A stretch of 64,000 bases of DNA from Vibrio neptunius (GCF_000967495.1 NZ_JXXU01000048.1:62001-126000), one strand, 5' to 3'; shown: positions 25,462 to 35,201, counted from the stretch's first letter. Translations and numbers: made by a program. The notes: generated by a model from the sequence alone, not told the origin.

Positions 25462-26112
25462 ATGAACAAAACATGGAAATTCCTGATTCCAGTTATGCTG
25501 AGTGGCGGTTTAATGGCGTGTTCAACGCCAGGTCCGCAGCCAGCAGAACCAGACAAAAAACCGCAAATTGAAAAGCCTAAAGTAGAGCAGTCAGATAAAG
25601 AAGCCGAGAAACCGCGTAAGCCGGAACCCAAACCGGAGGTGAAACCAGAGAAAAAACCACCGCCAAAACCACAACCGAAGAAAACATCGGATGGAAAACT
25701 GATCCTCGGTGAACAGGAATGGGTGTATATTCCTGGGCTTGAAGAGAACTTTAAAGCGCGTATCGATACCGGTGCGACAACGTCATCAATCAGTGCTACC
25801 GATATCGTTGAGTTTGAACGTGATGGTAAAGACTGGGTGAAGTTCAAGATCGAACACGACGGTACCAAGAGTAAAGAGATTGCTCTTCCAGTGCAGCGCT
25901 GGGTGAAAATTCGTCAGTCGAGTGCAGATGAAGCTGAGCGTCGCCCTGTTGTTGAATCTTGGATCCAGATTGGAGATTTGAAAGAAAAAACAGAATTCAC
26001 GCTTGCAGATAGAACACATCTCACGTTTCCGTTGTTACTCGGTCGTAGCTTCTTCAAAGATGTCGCCATTGTCGATGTAAGCAAGAGGTTTGTACAGAAA
26101 AAGCACAAATAA
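25462..26112 (+). CDS. Retropepsin-like aspartic protease lipoprotein (RimK-associated Zn_protease/DUF785 family)
   Basis: This 216-residue protein has a lipoprotein signal (LSGGLMAC, lipidation at Cys20). Residues 25-72 are an extended Pro/Lys/Glu linker (EKPRKPEPKPEVKPEKKP) resembling the spacer of TonB. The following fold is that of RimK-associated proteases, with the single aspartic motif ARIDTGATTSSISA, LPVQRWVKIR and LLLGRSFFKD. Such proteins are likely dimeric aspartic proteases. The linker should let the domain reach across the periplasm. The target is unknown. It is a single gene with its own terminator. Confidence 0.78.
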   Translation: MNKTWKFLIPVMLSGGLMACSTPGPQPAEPDKKPQIEKPKVEQSDKEAEKPRKPEPKPEVKPEKKPPPKPQPKKTSDGKLILGEQEWVYIPGLEENFKARIDTGATTSSISATDIVEFERDGKDWVKFKIEHDGTKSKEIALPVQRWVKIRQSSADEAERRPVVESWIQIGDLKEKTEFTLADRTHLTFPLLLGRSFFKDVAIVDVSKRFVQKKHK

Positions 26113-26128
26113 AAAATATCGCTCAGTT

Positions 26129-26158
26129 TAAACGGCACCCATAAGGTGCCGTTTTTAT
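26129..26158 (+). terminator. Rho-independent terminator
   Basis: AACGGCACC-CATAA-GGTGCCGTT followed by TTT ends the retropepsin-like gene. Confidence 0.85.
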
Positions 26159-26327
26159 TATTTTACATTGCGTTTTTTGAACGTAGTGAAAGAACTGAAT
26201 TGCATATTCGGTTACTCTACGCTGGTTTTTAACATTCAGTATCGGTGTCAGACATTTCTAATCTAAAAAACACAACTCGTCTGAGCCTGAAGCGCCGATA
26301 TAGTCAGCTTAATCCAAGGAGCCCCCA

Positions 26328-26738
26328 ATGAAGCATTTAGCGATGGCCGTCGTCATCAGAGATGGAAAAGTTCTGATTCAGGAGCGCTACCGACCTGCTC
26401 AAGGTATGATTATGGAATTTCCCGGCGGTGAAGTGGACAGCAATGAGTCTGGTACCAATGCCGCGATCAGAGAACTGTATGAAGAGACTCATTTGAGTGG
26501 ATTGTCTCACGTTGCGACTTACAGCGATATTAATGAATATGGTGGAAGAATATACTATGTTGTTCTTCATGCAGATAAATCGACGCTAGCTGTTGCCCAT
26601 TCAGAACATAGGCAGCAAACTTTTCATTGGATGACAGCGGAGGAAATTCCGACGACCGATTTCTATAAAGCTGATGTTAACTTTATTCAACAACATTTGA
26701 ATAAGCATCTTTGCAGAGAGTTAAAAGAGCTCGTATAG
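26328..26738 (+). CDS. Nudix hydrolase
   Basis: This 136-residue protein has a complete Nudix box, GGEVDSNESGTNAAIRELYEE (residues 29-49, quoted in part), which binds metal and cleaves nucleoside diphosphates linked to another moiety. AAGGAG precedes the ATG. The substrate (oxidised nucleotide, ADP-ribose or a similar compound) cannot be inferred. It stands alone, convergent with an FKBP gene, with a shared terminator between. Confidence 0.88.
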   Translation: MKHLAMAVVIRDGKVLIQERYRPAQGMIMEFPGGEVDSNESGTNAAIRELYEETHLSGLSHVATYSDINEYGGRIYYVVLHADKSTLAVAHSEHRQQTFHWMTAEEIPTTDFYKADVNFIQQHLNKHLCRELKELV

Positions 26739-26739
26739 A

Positions 26740-26770
26740 AAAAAGGCCAATCACGAATGATTGGCCTTGT
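26740..26770. terminator. Bidirectional terminator between Nudix and FKBP genes
   Basis: AAGGCCAATCA-CGAA-TGATTGGCCTT is a perfect 11-bp stem, with As before and Ts after. Confidence 0.85.
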
Positions 26771-26773
26771 TGA

Positions 26774-27247
26774 TTATTGGATTTCCAACAACTCGACATC
26801 AAATATTAGCGTTGACGCTGGTGGAATTGGACCACTTCCACCTTTGCCGTAGGCCAGAGGGCTAGGAATGAACAGGCGGAACTTGTCACCTTCTACCATG
26901 TATGTCAGGCCTTCTTGCCAACCTTTGATTACTTGGTTAAGAGCGAATGAAATTGGCTCACCACGTTCAACTGAGCTGTCGAACACAGTGCCATCGATTA
27001 GCGTACCGTGATAATGCACCTTCACTTTGCTCTTAGCGGTTGGATTGACCGTACCAGTTCCTTTGTTAAGCACAAGGTACTGCAGTCCGGTTTCCGTTGT
27101 TACCACACCTTGTTTTTCCCCATTTTCAAGAAGAAATGCTTGTCCTGCTGCAAAGTTTTGTTCGCCAGCTTTGCTGGTCACCATAGTGCGATAAATCATG
27201 AAGCCAGCTAGCACTAAAACGACGATTGGGATGATTATTTTAGACAT
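26774..27247 (-). CDS. FKBP-type peptidyl-prolyl isomerase, membrane-anchored
   Basis: This 157-residue protein has one N-terminal membrane helix ([16 protein letters not shown]) followed by an FKBP domain from about residue 50 ([58 protein letters not shown], in separate blocks). It speeds proline isomerisation, probably on the periplasmic side. It follows the DsbA-like lipoprotein gene by 15 bases on the same strand, so the two form an envelope protein-folding operon. Confidence 0.88.
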   Translation of the reverse strand: MSKIIIPIVVLVLAGFMIYRTMVTSKAGEQNFAAGQAFLLENGEKQGVVTTETGLQYLVLNKGTGTVNPTAKSKVKVHYHGTLIDGTVFDSSVERGEPISFALNQVIKGWQEGLTYMVEGDKFRLFIPSPLAYGKGGSGPIPPASTLIFDVELLEIQ

Positions 27248-27262
27248 GAGTCCTTTCCGTTT

Positions 27263-27889
27263 TTACTTAAGGTTGTTTTGAATTAAATAGTTGATTGTCT
27301 TGGCAATGTCTTCAACATCTTTATGACCGGATGTCAGCACCATATACTTACCGTTTACGATAAAGGTCGGAACTGAATTAATTTGACCTTTTTCAGTGAT
27401 ATCTTCAGCGACTTGCATTGCTCTGAATAACTGTTTTTGCTGGTCTTGTTTGAGCTCGTAAGGACTGGTTAGTCCGCGAGAGTGGAAAGCATCATCGATG
27501 GCTTGCTTTCTCGTTGCCATTGTTGCGTCGTCGCCCATTTGAGCCGCGGTAAACAATTCATTCATCATCGATGTTTCAGGCTTTTTACCCAGTTGCATTT
27601 CAGCGCTGTAATAGATCATGGCACCAACTTGCGCACTCTCGTTAAACGTCACGTGGATCTTACCAATGTTTTGCTTGGTGAGTTGTTCCAATTGAGGCAA
27701 AACCAGTTCCATTTTTTTACAGTGGCCACAATTGAGTGAAAAAACTTCAGCCACCTGAGGCAAGCGAAAGGTCGATAAGTTGACAGGAAGTGTTTTGAAC
27801 TGTTTACCCTCCTGTGGGACATCGCTTTCCGCACATCCCGCCAAGAGAGTAGCAAATGCGATGGTCATTAACGCCAGTATCTTTTTCAT
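27263..27889 (-). CDS. DsbA-like thiol:disulfide interchange lipoprotein
   Basis: This 208-residue protein has a lipoprotein signal (ATLLAGC, lipidation at Cys19) and a DsbA thioredoxin fold. The active site is CGHC (SLNCGHCKKM) rather than the CPHC of classical DsbA, and the cis-proline loop is NSVPTFIVNGKY. The CGHC dipeptide is that of PDI and should tune the redox potential. Membrane anchoring separates it from the soluble main DsbA. It is upstream of, and probably cotranscribed with, the FKBP gene. Confidence 0.85.
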   Translation of the reverse strand: MKKILALMTIAFATLLAGCAESDVPQEGKQFKTLPVNLSTFRLPQVAEVFSLNCGHCKKMELVLPQLEQLTKQNIGKIHVTFNESAQVGAMIYYSAEMQLGKKPETSMMNELFTAAQMGDDATMATRKQAIDDAFHSRGLTSPYELKQDQQKQLFRAMQVAEDITEKGQINSVPTFIVNGKYMVLTSGHKDVEDIAKTINYLIQNNLK

Positions 27890-28123
27890 AGTATGTTCTC
27901 TTTGTAGTCGCTGTTGACACTCTGTTTTCAGCGAGATAACAGTAGGCGGATTTTACTCTTTCGCGGCGAGTAACTAAATAGCAAACAGCGTGAAATGCTT
28001 ATTAAATCATTTCAGAACGTTAAGTCGTCAACATGCGATAAGAAAAGGGTTAAATTATAATTAAAGTATTTCCAGAGTTGCCGATATAAATGATGTATCG
28101 AAACGGAAACGAATGGTGGATCA

Positions 28124-28741
28124 ATGAAATATCTTGCCTTACCTTTGCTCTTGCTTCTCACTGGTTGTGGCAATCTGGCTAAAGAAATGCGTTATCTCAC
28201 GGATGACATGCTAGAGACCGCCCCAAAAACAGACTTCGAAGTACGATACCCTAATTGGGGAGACGCACCTCAACTGGCGTCGTCTGGTGTGAAAGGACCC
28301 ATGGGGCAGATGCGCACCACCAACTATAGTGATCTGCAAAGTTTCCTACTAAAAAACGGTGTCGACTACGAGGTACTGCCGGGTAACCACATCATGGTCA
28401 AGTTAACTGATACGGTCAAATTTAATACTGGCTCGTCCATGGTTAAACCTGATTCGATGTATTGGTTGGACATGATGGGCCGATATTTAGCAACACAGCC
28501 GGGCATTGATATTGTGATTGATGGCCATGCTGACAGTACTGGAGCGCCGACTTTTAACGATTCTCTTTCCATGAAACGCGCTAAAGCGGTGAAAAAGCAA
28601 TTGGTTAGCAACAATGTGGCGATGAATTCTATCTACACACGCGGCTATGGTGAATATGTACCAGCATGTTCAAACACGACAAGTGCCGGAAAAGCCTGTA
28701 ACAGACGCGTAGAAGTTCTGTTTATCGTTTCGAATAACTGA
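28124..28741 (+). CDS. OmpA-family peptidoglycan-binding lipoprotein
   Basis: This 205-residue protein has a lipoprotein signal (LPLLLLLTGC, Cys15) and a C-terminal OmpA-like domain (residues 100-200): FNTGSSMVKPDS, DIVIDGHADSTG, SMKRAKAVKKQL and YGEYVPACSNTT...RRVEV. It should tether the outer membrane to peptidoglycan. Two cysteines (ACSNTTSAGKAC) may form a disulfide. It is a single gene. Confidence 0.85.
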   Translation: MKYLALPLLLLLTGCGNLAKEMRYLTDDMLETAPKTDFEVRYPNWGDAPQLASSGVKGPMGQMRTTNYSDLQSFLLKNGVDYEVLPGNHIMVKLTDTVKFNTGSSMVKPDSMYWLDMMGRYLATQPGIDIVIDGHADSTGAPTFNDSLSMKRAKAVKKQLVSNNVAMNSIYTRGYGEYVPACSNTTSAGKACNRRVEVLFIVSNN

Positions 28742-28842
28742 CCAATAATTAGCGTAACTCAAAAGCCAAAGCTAAACTCTTCAAATACGATCTGATGTCT
28801 GTAGTTGGGTGGCACGTCGCCTTTTTACGTCGTGGAGAGATT

Positions 28843-29625
28843 ATGCTCATTAAGTTTCAACTTTTCTCAAATTGCCTTGTCGTATTTTTGGCCTACTTAC
28901 TGTTTTTCGCTACTCCAACCTCAGCGTATACGCAGACGCTCACTATTGCTGTTGGTGGTGAGTACCCTCCATATCATTCCAAAACACTACCGGGTTATGG
29001 TATCAACGCTCAAATCGTCACGGCTGCATTTGAAACGCAAAATGTAGAGGTAAAGTATGTTCACTTACCAACTTGGAAAGAGGCATTTGACTTTGCAGCA
29101 CAAGGCAAAGCCGATGCGACGGCGCTGTGGGAGCTCAACGAAGCGTACAAAGAATCTTTCCTTATCAGTGATGTTGTTTATAAGATAAATGCGCATTTGT
29201 TCTACCAAAAACAACAAGTGTTCGACTGGAAGCGAGTGGAAGATTTAGAAGGTCTGAAAGTCAGTGCAGTAGTTGGTGGCTATTACGGCGAAGCGTTTGA
29301 AAAGGCGGAGAAAAATGGCAATCTCACTGTTGAGCGAGTGCATGATGAAGCTGAAAACATCAAAAAACTGCTTGCTGGGACTATTGACGTATCGCCACTA
29401 TATATTTTGCACGTCAACTATGTGCTTAATAGTGAAGGTTTAGAATCCGAGAGAAATCGTTTGACTTATCACCCCACACCTCTGTTTGTGAATACTCTGC
29501 ATGTACTGCTACCCAACAAGAAGCCTGATAGTCAACAGCATTTGATGACTTTTAATCAAGGTCTAAAAGCCATCAAAAGGAGTGGAAGTCTGCAATCTAT
29601 TCTCAACACGCATCTTAGCTATTGA
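28843..29625 (+). CDS. Periplasmic solute-binding protein, family 3
   Basis: This 260-residue protein has a signal peptide (FLAYLLFFATPTSA) and the type 3 solute-binding fold (LTIAVGGEYPPYHSK; YGINAQIVTAAFE; KADATALWELNEAY; LEGLKVSAVVGGYYGEAFE). No permease or ATPase gene is adjacent, so it may serve a distant transporter or a sensor. The ATG at 28843 follows GGAGAGA and starts the signal peptide; the frame is open upstream to 28795. Confidence 0.8.
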   Translation: MLIKFQLFSNCLVVFLAYLLFFATPTSAYTQTLTIAVGGEYPPYHSKTLPGYGINAQIVTAAFETQNVEVKYVHLPTWKEAFDFAAQGKADATALWELNEAYKESFLISDVVYKINAHLFYQKQQVFDWKRVEDLEGLKVSAVVGGYYGEAFEKAEKNGNLTVERVHDEAENIKKLLAGTIDVSPLYILHVNYVLNSEGLESERNRLTYHPTPLFVNTLHVLLPNKKPDSQQHLMTFNQGLKAIKRSGSLQSILNTHLSY

Positions 29626-29633
29626 TATGCGTT

Positions 29634-30863
29634 CTAAGTGGTTATCGCCATTGCCAGTAACGTGACTGGGTGAATAGTTTCTAGTTGTGTGTTTTCTTCA
29701 ATTTGCCATTTGCAGGTTTCGCAATCCGTAATAGCGAAGTCTGCCTTGGCTGACTTGATCGATTCAAAGAGATGATGACCAATTTTCATTGAAACATCAT
29801 AGTTTTCTTCTTTAAAACCATAGGTTCCTGCAAGACCACAGCATTCGCTATCAAGAATGATCAATTCCAATCCAGGTATTTGTTTTAGCACTTCCAAAGT
29901 GAAGATGACATTGCCACTTCGTTCGAGATGACAAGGTGTGTGGTAAACCACCCGTTTGTTGAGCGGTTTCATATTCAACGTATTGCCATTCATAAATTCT
30001 TTTAATAGAAACTTAGTGATGTATTCAATACGATCGCTAACGTGAGAATTTTTGACGCCTAAAACATGCGGGTATTCCTGTTTGAGTGTAAATGAGCAAG
30101 TTGAAGACGTTGAAAGGACGGTATGACCATGGTTAGAAACAGCATCTTCTATGTGTTTGATGTTAAGTTCTGCGTTGCGACGAGCCTTACTATGAAAGCC
30201 ATTCGCTATCAGTGGGACACCACAACACTTTTCCTTCTCCAAAAGTTGGACGCCGATGCCTAGTGCATTGAGAACCTTGACCAGATCTTTCCCGAGCTGA
30301 GGGTGGTTGTAATTGACAAAGCATCCGTGAAAGTAGCTGATTTGACGGGGATAGATATCTTGCTTGGACACGTGTTTTTTGTACCAGTGACGAAACGTTC
30401 CGTGGGAGTATTTGGGTAACGATTTGTGCTCGTCGATCCCGACAGTCTTATGCAGGATTTTTTTGACGGGCTTGTTATCCGTTACTTTGTTGATTAATGG
30501 AGCGACAGGCGTCGCTAATTGCCCGAAAAGGTCGGTATGGCTGAGTACAAAATCTCTAATGAGTTTAGGGCTATAAGTTTTTTTTCCGTATTTCCCTCTT
30601 GCCACAGCAATAATGTCACCAATCTTGACACCAGAAGGACAAGCTGTTTCACAACGTTTGCAGTTGGTACACAGCTTTAATGCTTCATCATAATAGCCGG
30701 CGTTTTTTATCCGTAGTCGCTCTCCATCTGGCCCAGATTGTTTAGGACCAGGGTAGAGCGGATTTGTTTTTGCTACTGGGCAGTAAATCGTACATACGGT
30801 GCACTTAATACAATGATCAAAACTGGTAACCCGGGGAGCATGATCAGCAAAATAGATCGTCAT
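29634..30863 (-). CDS. glpC: Anaerobic glycerol-3-phosphate dehydrogenase subunit C
   Basis: This 409-residue protein is the membrane-anchoring iron-sulfur subunit. It has two 4Fe-4S motifs at the N-terminus (CIKCTVCTIYCP and CTNCKRCETACP) and two CCG domains (CCGVPL, CCGLAGTYGF). It passes electrons from GlpAB to the menaquinone pool during anaerobic glycerol use. Its start overlaps the end of glpB by four bases. It is the last gene of glpABC. Confidence 0.95.
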   Translation of the reverse strand: MTIYFADHAPRVTSFDHCIKCTVCTIYCPVAKTNPLYPGPKQSGPDGERLRIKNAGYYDEALKLCTNCKRCETACPSGVKIGDIIAVARGKYGKKTYSPKLIRDFVLSHTDLFGQLATPVAPLINKVTDNKPVKKILHKTVGIDEHKSLPKYSHGTFRHWYKKHVSKQDIYPRQISYFHGCFVNYNHPQLGKDLVKVLNALGIGVQLLEKEKCCGVPLIANGFHSKARRNAELNIKHIEDAVSNHGHTVLSTSSTCSFTLKQEYPHVLGVKNSHVSDRIEYITKFLLKEFMNGNTLNMKPLNKRVVYHTPCHLERSGNVIFTLEVLKQIPGLELIILDSECCGLAGTYGFKEENYDVSMKIGHHLFESIKSAKADFAITDCETCKWQIEENTQLETIHPVTLLAMAITT

Positions 30864-32164
30864 ACTAGGGCCTCCTCTAACGCTATGGCGTGAATAATAT
30901 TATTCGCGACATGGAAAGCGCTTGCGATAGCAACACCCCCTCCACAGCCTTGTTGTATCGGGTCATAGTGAGCCAACACTGAACCACAGCAGTGCAAGTT
31001 GCGAACCGTTTGACTATTCAGAGTTGGATTAAAGTCGCGGTCAGTAATCACGCCATACTGCATGAATGGGTGTGAAGATTGGCTGAAAAAGTCTTTATCT
31101 CGCCACTGGCGTCTGTCTTGATGATAATGAACATCTAAGTTAAATATTGGTTCGATAATCTGGTTCGATTCAGCAATGAGTCCATGACTAAAGTAGCTAC
31201 CTGAAGCAAGTACATAATGTTTGGCGATGAGCGGAAAGTCTTCTAAGTTGGCCGTCTGTATAGAGCGAATAGCCTTTTTGTCTTGATGCCAATGTGCGGA
31301 AACAACCTTGTCGCCCTTGAGCTGTATACCCCCCATTTTGGTAAACATACCTTGCAATGCCTCTTCGAGCCTAATTCCCAATAGGGAAGGTGGCATTGTG
31401 GGCACTTCATGAAAACAAAGTTGAGTCTCGCTTTGTAATCGTTCCATCAATGCAAGGCCGTCGCCATTACCCATGATGGCTGGAAGAATGACTAGGTCAT
31501 CCGCAGTGGCTCCTGCGCTTAATTGGTGTACAAAACTCGAAAATGCTTTGGGTTGTTTTAGTGTTCGGGCGATATCGATAGAACGTAGCTCATTCGGGTT
31601 TTGTCGTAAAGAGTCAAAGCCAGGAATACGGACCGAAAGTATTTTCTTTTCGACTTGGCGAAACTCTTCGATCTGGTTTAGATTATCGAGGGCAAGTTGA
31701 GGTTGAAAATCTCGAAACCCATCAATGGAGATTAAAACGAGCCTCTTTAGTGAGGAATTAGGCAGCCATTGATGGACGTACGGCTGTGACAACCAAGTTG
31801 GTTTGATTGTACCCAAGGGAGTGATCCGGTAATGATTATGGCCATTTTGGTTTGACGAGAGTGAGACGCCAGCCTCACTCAGCATGGCTTGAAACCACAG
31901 CAGCGCTTTTTTTATCTCAGAAACAGATAGCTTGCTATAAGGGTGGTCAGATGAAAGCGCTTTGAGTACAGGAATGCTTTCAAAAGGGTCTGTCACTTCT
32001 AAGCCATTTGGTAGATTGCCGAGTACATCAATTGAACCCGAGGAGAAGTGCAGGGAGCTGTGGCCTTGATTAATCAAGACGGTTTTTAATCCCGATTCCA
32101 AACACTTCAAAGCTGAGCAGTAACCCGCTATTCCGCCTCCTATCACAACGACATCATACTTCAT
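30860..32164 (-). CDS. glpB: Anaerobic glycerol-3-phosphate dehydrogenase subunit B
   Basis: This 434-residue flavoprotein has an N-terminal dinucleotide fold, VVVIGGGIAGYCSALKCLESG. The C-terminal block is GCGGGVAIASAFHVANNI. It is the FMN-linked subunit that connects GlpA to GlpC. Four-base overlaps with glpA and glpC show one translation-coupled operon. Confidence 0.94.
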   Translation of the reverse strand: MKYDVVVIGGGIAGYCSALKCLESGLKTVLINQGHSSLHFSSGSIDVLGNLPNGLEVTDPFESIPVLKALSSDHPYSKLSVSEIKKALLWFQAMLSEAGVSLSSNQNGHNHYRITPLGTIKPTWLSQPYVHQWLPNSSLKRLVLISIDGFRDFQPQLALDNLNQIEEFRQVEKKILSVRIPGFDSLRQNPNELRSIDIARTLKQPKAFSSFVHQLSAGATADDLVILPAIMGNGDGLALMERLQSETQLCFHEVPTMPPSLLGIRLEEALQGMFTKMGGIQLKGDKVVSAHWHQDKKAIRSIQTANLEDFPLIAKHYVLASGSYFSHGLIAESNQIIEPIFNLDVHYHQDRRQWRDKDFFSQSSHPFMQYGVITDRDFNPTLNSQTVRNLHCCGSVLAHYDPIQQGCGGGVAIASAFHVANNIIHAIALEEALV

Positions 32165-33828
32165 CTGGTCTCCTCCTTCTCGTCTTTACGAGGGATGCAT
32201 TGACCAGCACCAAATAAACCTTGGTAAATCCAATGGCTAAACTCAGCCTCTCTAAGCGCATCGCCCCAGAAGATGGGCTTAGTACCTTTCCATCTCTCTT
32301 CTAGGAATTCATTGAGGAGCTGACTACACTGATTACCGTCGTGGTTGGCGTACTGGTTAAACAAGCTTGCTGCGCGATAACTGCAAAGCTCACCCTGACA
32401 AGGCCCCATTCCAAGACGTGTACGGCGACGTAAGTCGACCAGAGTATGTACATTGAGTTGTTTAATCGCGTATTCGATTTCGCCTGCGGTAACCATTTCA
32501 CACTCGCAAATCACTGCTTGTTTGTCGACACTTTCATTCAGAAAATCAGAAGCACGCTCACCATGACGGTAATATGCTGATTCGTAGACAGGCTTTACGA
32601 TACTGGCTGTTTTCTTTGGCTTGCTAACTGGTTTGTTTGAGCCGGGAAGGGGTGTGATATGTGTGGTGCATGGCTCACTTACAGATAGCTTCTCGGCCAG
32701 CAAGTCTGTCGCCCATTCTGCCATTAGTCGGTAGGTCATGAGTTTACCGCCAGTTACAGTAGTGAAGCCTTTCAGACCATCCCGTTTTTCATGATCAAGT
32801 AATACGATACCTCGGCTGATATTGCGGCCGCTTCCATCATCATCGACGGAAACCAGTGGTCGTACGCCAGCATAGGCACGAAGTACACGAGTATTAGCCA
32901 TGATAGGAGCAAGCTTCGCTCCTTCTTTCAGCAACACGTCGACATCTCGTTCGGTAACATGGAGATCATTAATTTGATCGTAATCGATATGTTCTGATGT
33001 CGTTCCGATGAGAGAAATGGTATCTCCGGGCACTAATATATCGGCGTCTGAAGGTTTTCGGCAGCGATTGATGACGAGGTTGTTGATTCGATAATCGAGT
33101 ATGAGTAACGATCCTTTTGCTGGGAACATTCTGATGCTGAGATCGGCATACTCGCAAATGTTTTGTCCCCATATACCAGCAGCGTTGATGACTTGCTTTG
33201 AAAATATTTGAAAGGATTCGTTCTTCTCAGTGTTGTAGCCGTTCACGCCAAGGACTGTATCTTCATGACGTATTAAGGAAGTAACTTTGGTTTTGTTGAA
33301 TAGAAGCGCTCCGTGCTCGTTGGCATCTAAAACATTAGACGCGCATAAACGAAATGGATCCAATGTGCCATCTGGTACTTGGACCGCCGCTTTTATTTTG
33401 GGGTTAACATTAGGTTCCAGCTTAAGGGCTTGTTTAGCCGACAATCGCTTGGTGGGGATATCCGCTTTGCTGCAAGCGTCAACAAATGTGTCCTGAAAGC
33501 TAAGGTCGTCTTCAGGTAAGGTAATAAAGAGACCACTTGTATCCTCAACACAATGACGAGCAATGTTTTTAAGTATGCGGTTTTCTTGAATACACTCTTT
33601 TGCTGATTCACCATCTGTGACGGCGTAACGAGCTCCAGAATGAAGTAATCCATGATTGCGTCCAGTAGTTCCCGACGCAATATCGTCTTGTTCTAATAAA
33701 ATGCAACGGATACCACGCAGTGAGCAATCGCGCATGATTCCTGTACCTGTTGCGCCCCCGCCGATGATGACCACATCAGTTTCGAACCGTTTAACCATAG
33801 TAAATTTGGGCCTTGGTGAAATGTCCAT
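32161..33828 (-). CDS. glpA: Anaerobic glycerol-3-phosphate dehydrogenase subunit A
   Basis: This 555-residue FAD subunit oxidises glycerol-3-phosphate to dihydroxyacetone phosphate. It has the FAD motif VVIIGGGATGTGIMRDCSLRG, TGRNHGLLHSGARYAV and GDTISLIGTTS. A BFD-like 2Fe-2S domain at the C-terminus (CECEMVTAGE; GPCQGELC) is typical of GlpA and absent from GlpD. The start could also be the ATG at 33798. It is the first gene of glpABC and divergent from glpFK. Confidence 0.95.
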   Translation of the reverse strand: MDISPRPKFTMVKRFETDVVIIGGGATGTGIMRDCSLRGIRCILLEQDDIASGTTGRNHGLLHSGARYAVTDGESAKECIQENRILKNIARHCVEDTSGLFITLPEDDLSFQDTFVDACSKADIPTKRLSAKQALKLEPNVNPKIKAAVQVPDGTLDPFRLCASNVLDANEHGALLFNKTKVTSLIRHEDTVLGVNGYNTEKNESFQIFSKQVINAAGIWGQNICEYADLSIRMFPAKGSLLILDYRINNLVINRCRKPSDADILVPGDTISLIGTTSEHIDYDQINDLHVTERDVDVLLKEGAKLAPIMANTRVLRAYAGVRPLVSVDDDGSGRNISRGIVLLDHEKRDGLKGFTTVTGGKLMTYRLMAEWATDLLAEKLSVSEPCTTHITPLPGSNKPVSKPKKTASIVKPVYESAYYRHGERASDFLNESVDKQAVICECEMVTAGEIEYAIKQLNVHTLVDLRRRTRLGMGPCQGELCSYRAASLFNQYANHDGNQCSQLLNEFLEERWKGTKPIFWGDALREAEFSHWIYQGLFGAGQCIPRKDEKEETR

Positions 33829-34304
33829 AATTATAATGTGCCATTACTTTCATTTTATTTTCGTTAACTTGTTCACATATGAGCGAACGAGTATTTTGTG
33901 GTTGTTGTGTTGCTCATCATTAACCGTTTATTTTTGCAATCAGTTAAAATACGGGCAGATATACACGGTTAAGACGGTTTAAAAGTATACGTAACAATAG
34001 TTCAACATATGACGAGTGATTGATTAGAGTAAATACACCTGTTTTGTGTCAATGCTTTTTGAGTGCAAGCGTTAGTGGGGGTGCATTAGAGCAATGTGAG
34101 AATATTGTTAATAGTGGTTTTTAAAGTGAAGATCAAAAAATTGATTTAATTAACAAAATAGAGAACATAAAAATAACAAAATGTGCTCGAACGCTCATTA
34201 ATCAGTTGTGAACGTTTAATCTCATACCTATGTATGCAAAATACGATGCGCAATCAATACAAAAACTAAATTGCACATATTTAATGTAAACAAGGACTCT
34301 TACT
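33829..34304. promoter_or_regulatory. Divergent glpABC / glpFK control region with a GlpR-like operator
   Basis: This 476-base AT-rich gap must hold both promoters. At 34180-34199 AATGTGCTCGAACGCTCATT fits the GlpR consensus (ATGTTCG...CGAACAT) at 14 of 20 positions. A related half-site, GTGAACGTTTAAT, follows about 20 bases on. TTGTTCACATATGAGCGAAC at 33869 has the half-sites too far apart. TTGATTTAATTAAC near 34141 is a weak FNR-like sequence. No gene is supported here. Confidence 0.45.
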
Positions 34305-35156
34305 ATGACGAATAGAAAACCCACCTTACTTGGTGAATGTATCGCTGAGTTTATAGGTACCGGACTATTGATATTCTTTGGCGTTGGCTGTGTAGCCGCT
34401 TTAGTACTTGCGGGTGCTCAGTTTGGGCAATGGGAAATCAGTATTGTCTGGGGCTTTGGGGTAGCTATTGCTATCTACTGTACAGCAGGTGTGTCAGGAG
34501 CGCACATCAACCCCGCTGTCACGATTGCATTGGCGGCTTTTCATGGATTTGATAAAGCCAAGGTTGTGCCTTACATCATCGCTCAAATGTTGGGCGCTTT
34601 TTGCTCAGCTGCGTTGGTATACAGTTTGTACAGCAACTTGTTCGTCGATTATGAGATAGCACAGGGTTTTGCGCGCAGCAGCCAAGATGCATTGGCAACG
34701 GCAGGAATCTTTTCTACATACCCTCATGCGTCGTTGTCGTTTGCCGGAGCGCTAGCGGTTGAGTTTGTTATCACAGCGGTTCTAATGTTTGCCATTTTAG
34801 CACTAGGTGATGAAAACAACGGCGCGGCTCGTGGCGCAATGAACCCGCTACTGATTGGTGTTTTGATTGCTGTCATAGGTGGCTCTCTTGGCCCACTAAC
34901 GGGTTTTGCAATGAACCCTGCACGTGACTTTGGCCCTAAGTTGTTTGCATACCTTGCAGGTTGGGATTATGCGCTCTCCGGTGCTAAAGAGATCCCATAC
35001 TTTATCGTCCCTATTTTAGGTCCGATTGCTGGCGCATGTTTTGGCGCTTGGGCTTACCCGAAATTTATCGCTCAATACCTGCCAAATACAGGGACAGGTT
35101 GCACGATTCCAAACCAGTGTGAAGACACTGAAGAGAATCAAGAAGCGCACGTTTAA
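34305..35156 (+). CDS. glpF: Glycerol uptake facilitator
   Basis: This 283-residue aquaglyceroporin has six membrane helices and both pore motifs, SGAHINPAVT near residue 66 and GFAMNPARDFGP near 204. The Asp after the second NPAR marks a glycerol rather than a water channel. It carries glycerol into the cell, where GlpK phosphorylates it. It precedes glpK by 45 bases. Confidence 0.96.
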   Translation: MTNRKPTLLGECIAEFIGTGLLIFFGVGCVAALVLAGAQFGQWEISIVWGFGVAIAIYCTAGVSGAHINPAVTIALAAFHGFDKAKVVPYIIAQMLGAFCSAALVYSLYSNLFVDYEIAQGFARSSQDALATAGIFSTYPHASLSFAGALAVEFVITAVLMFAILALGDENNGAARGAMNPLLIGVLIAVIGGSLGPLTGFAMNPARDFGPKLFAYLAGWDYALSGAKEIPYFIVPILGPIAGACFGAWAYPKFIAQYLPNTGTGCTIPNQCEDTEENQEAHV

Positions 35157-35201
35157 TACTAAAATTACAAATAGAAATCTCGAAACTAAAAGGAAATGAT
35201 C

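Noticed and set aside
25434-25868. Gly/Ser-rich minus-strand open frame opposite the retropepsin-like gene
   Set aside because: It is the shadow of the Pro/Lys-rich linker; the plus-strand gene has a lipobox, a ribosome-binding site and a known domain.
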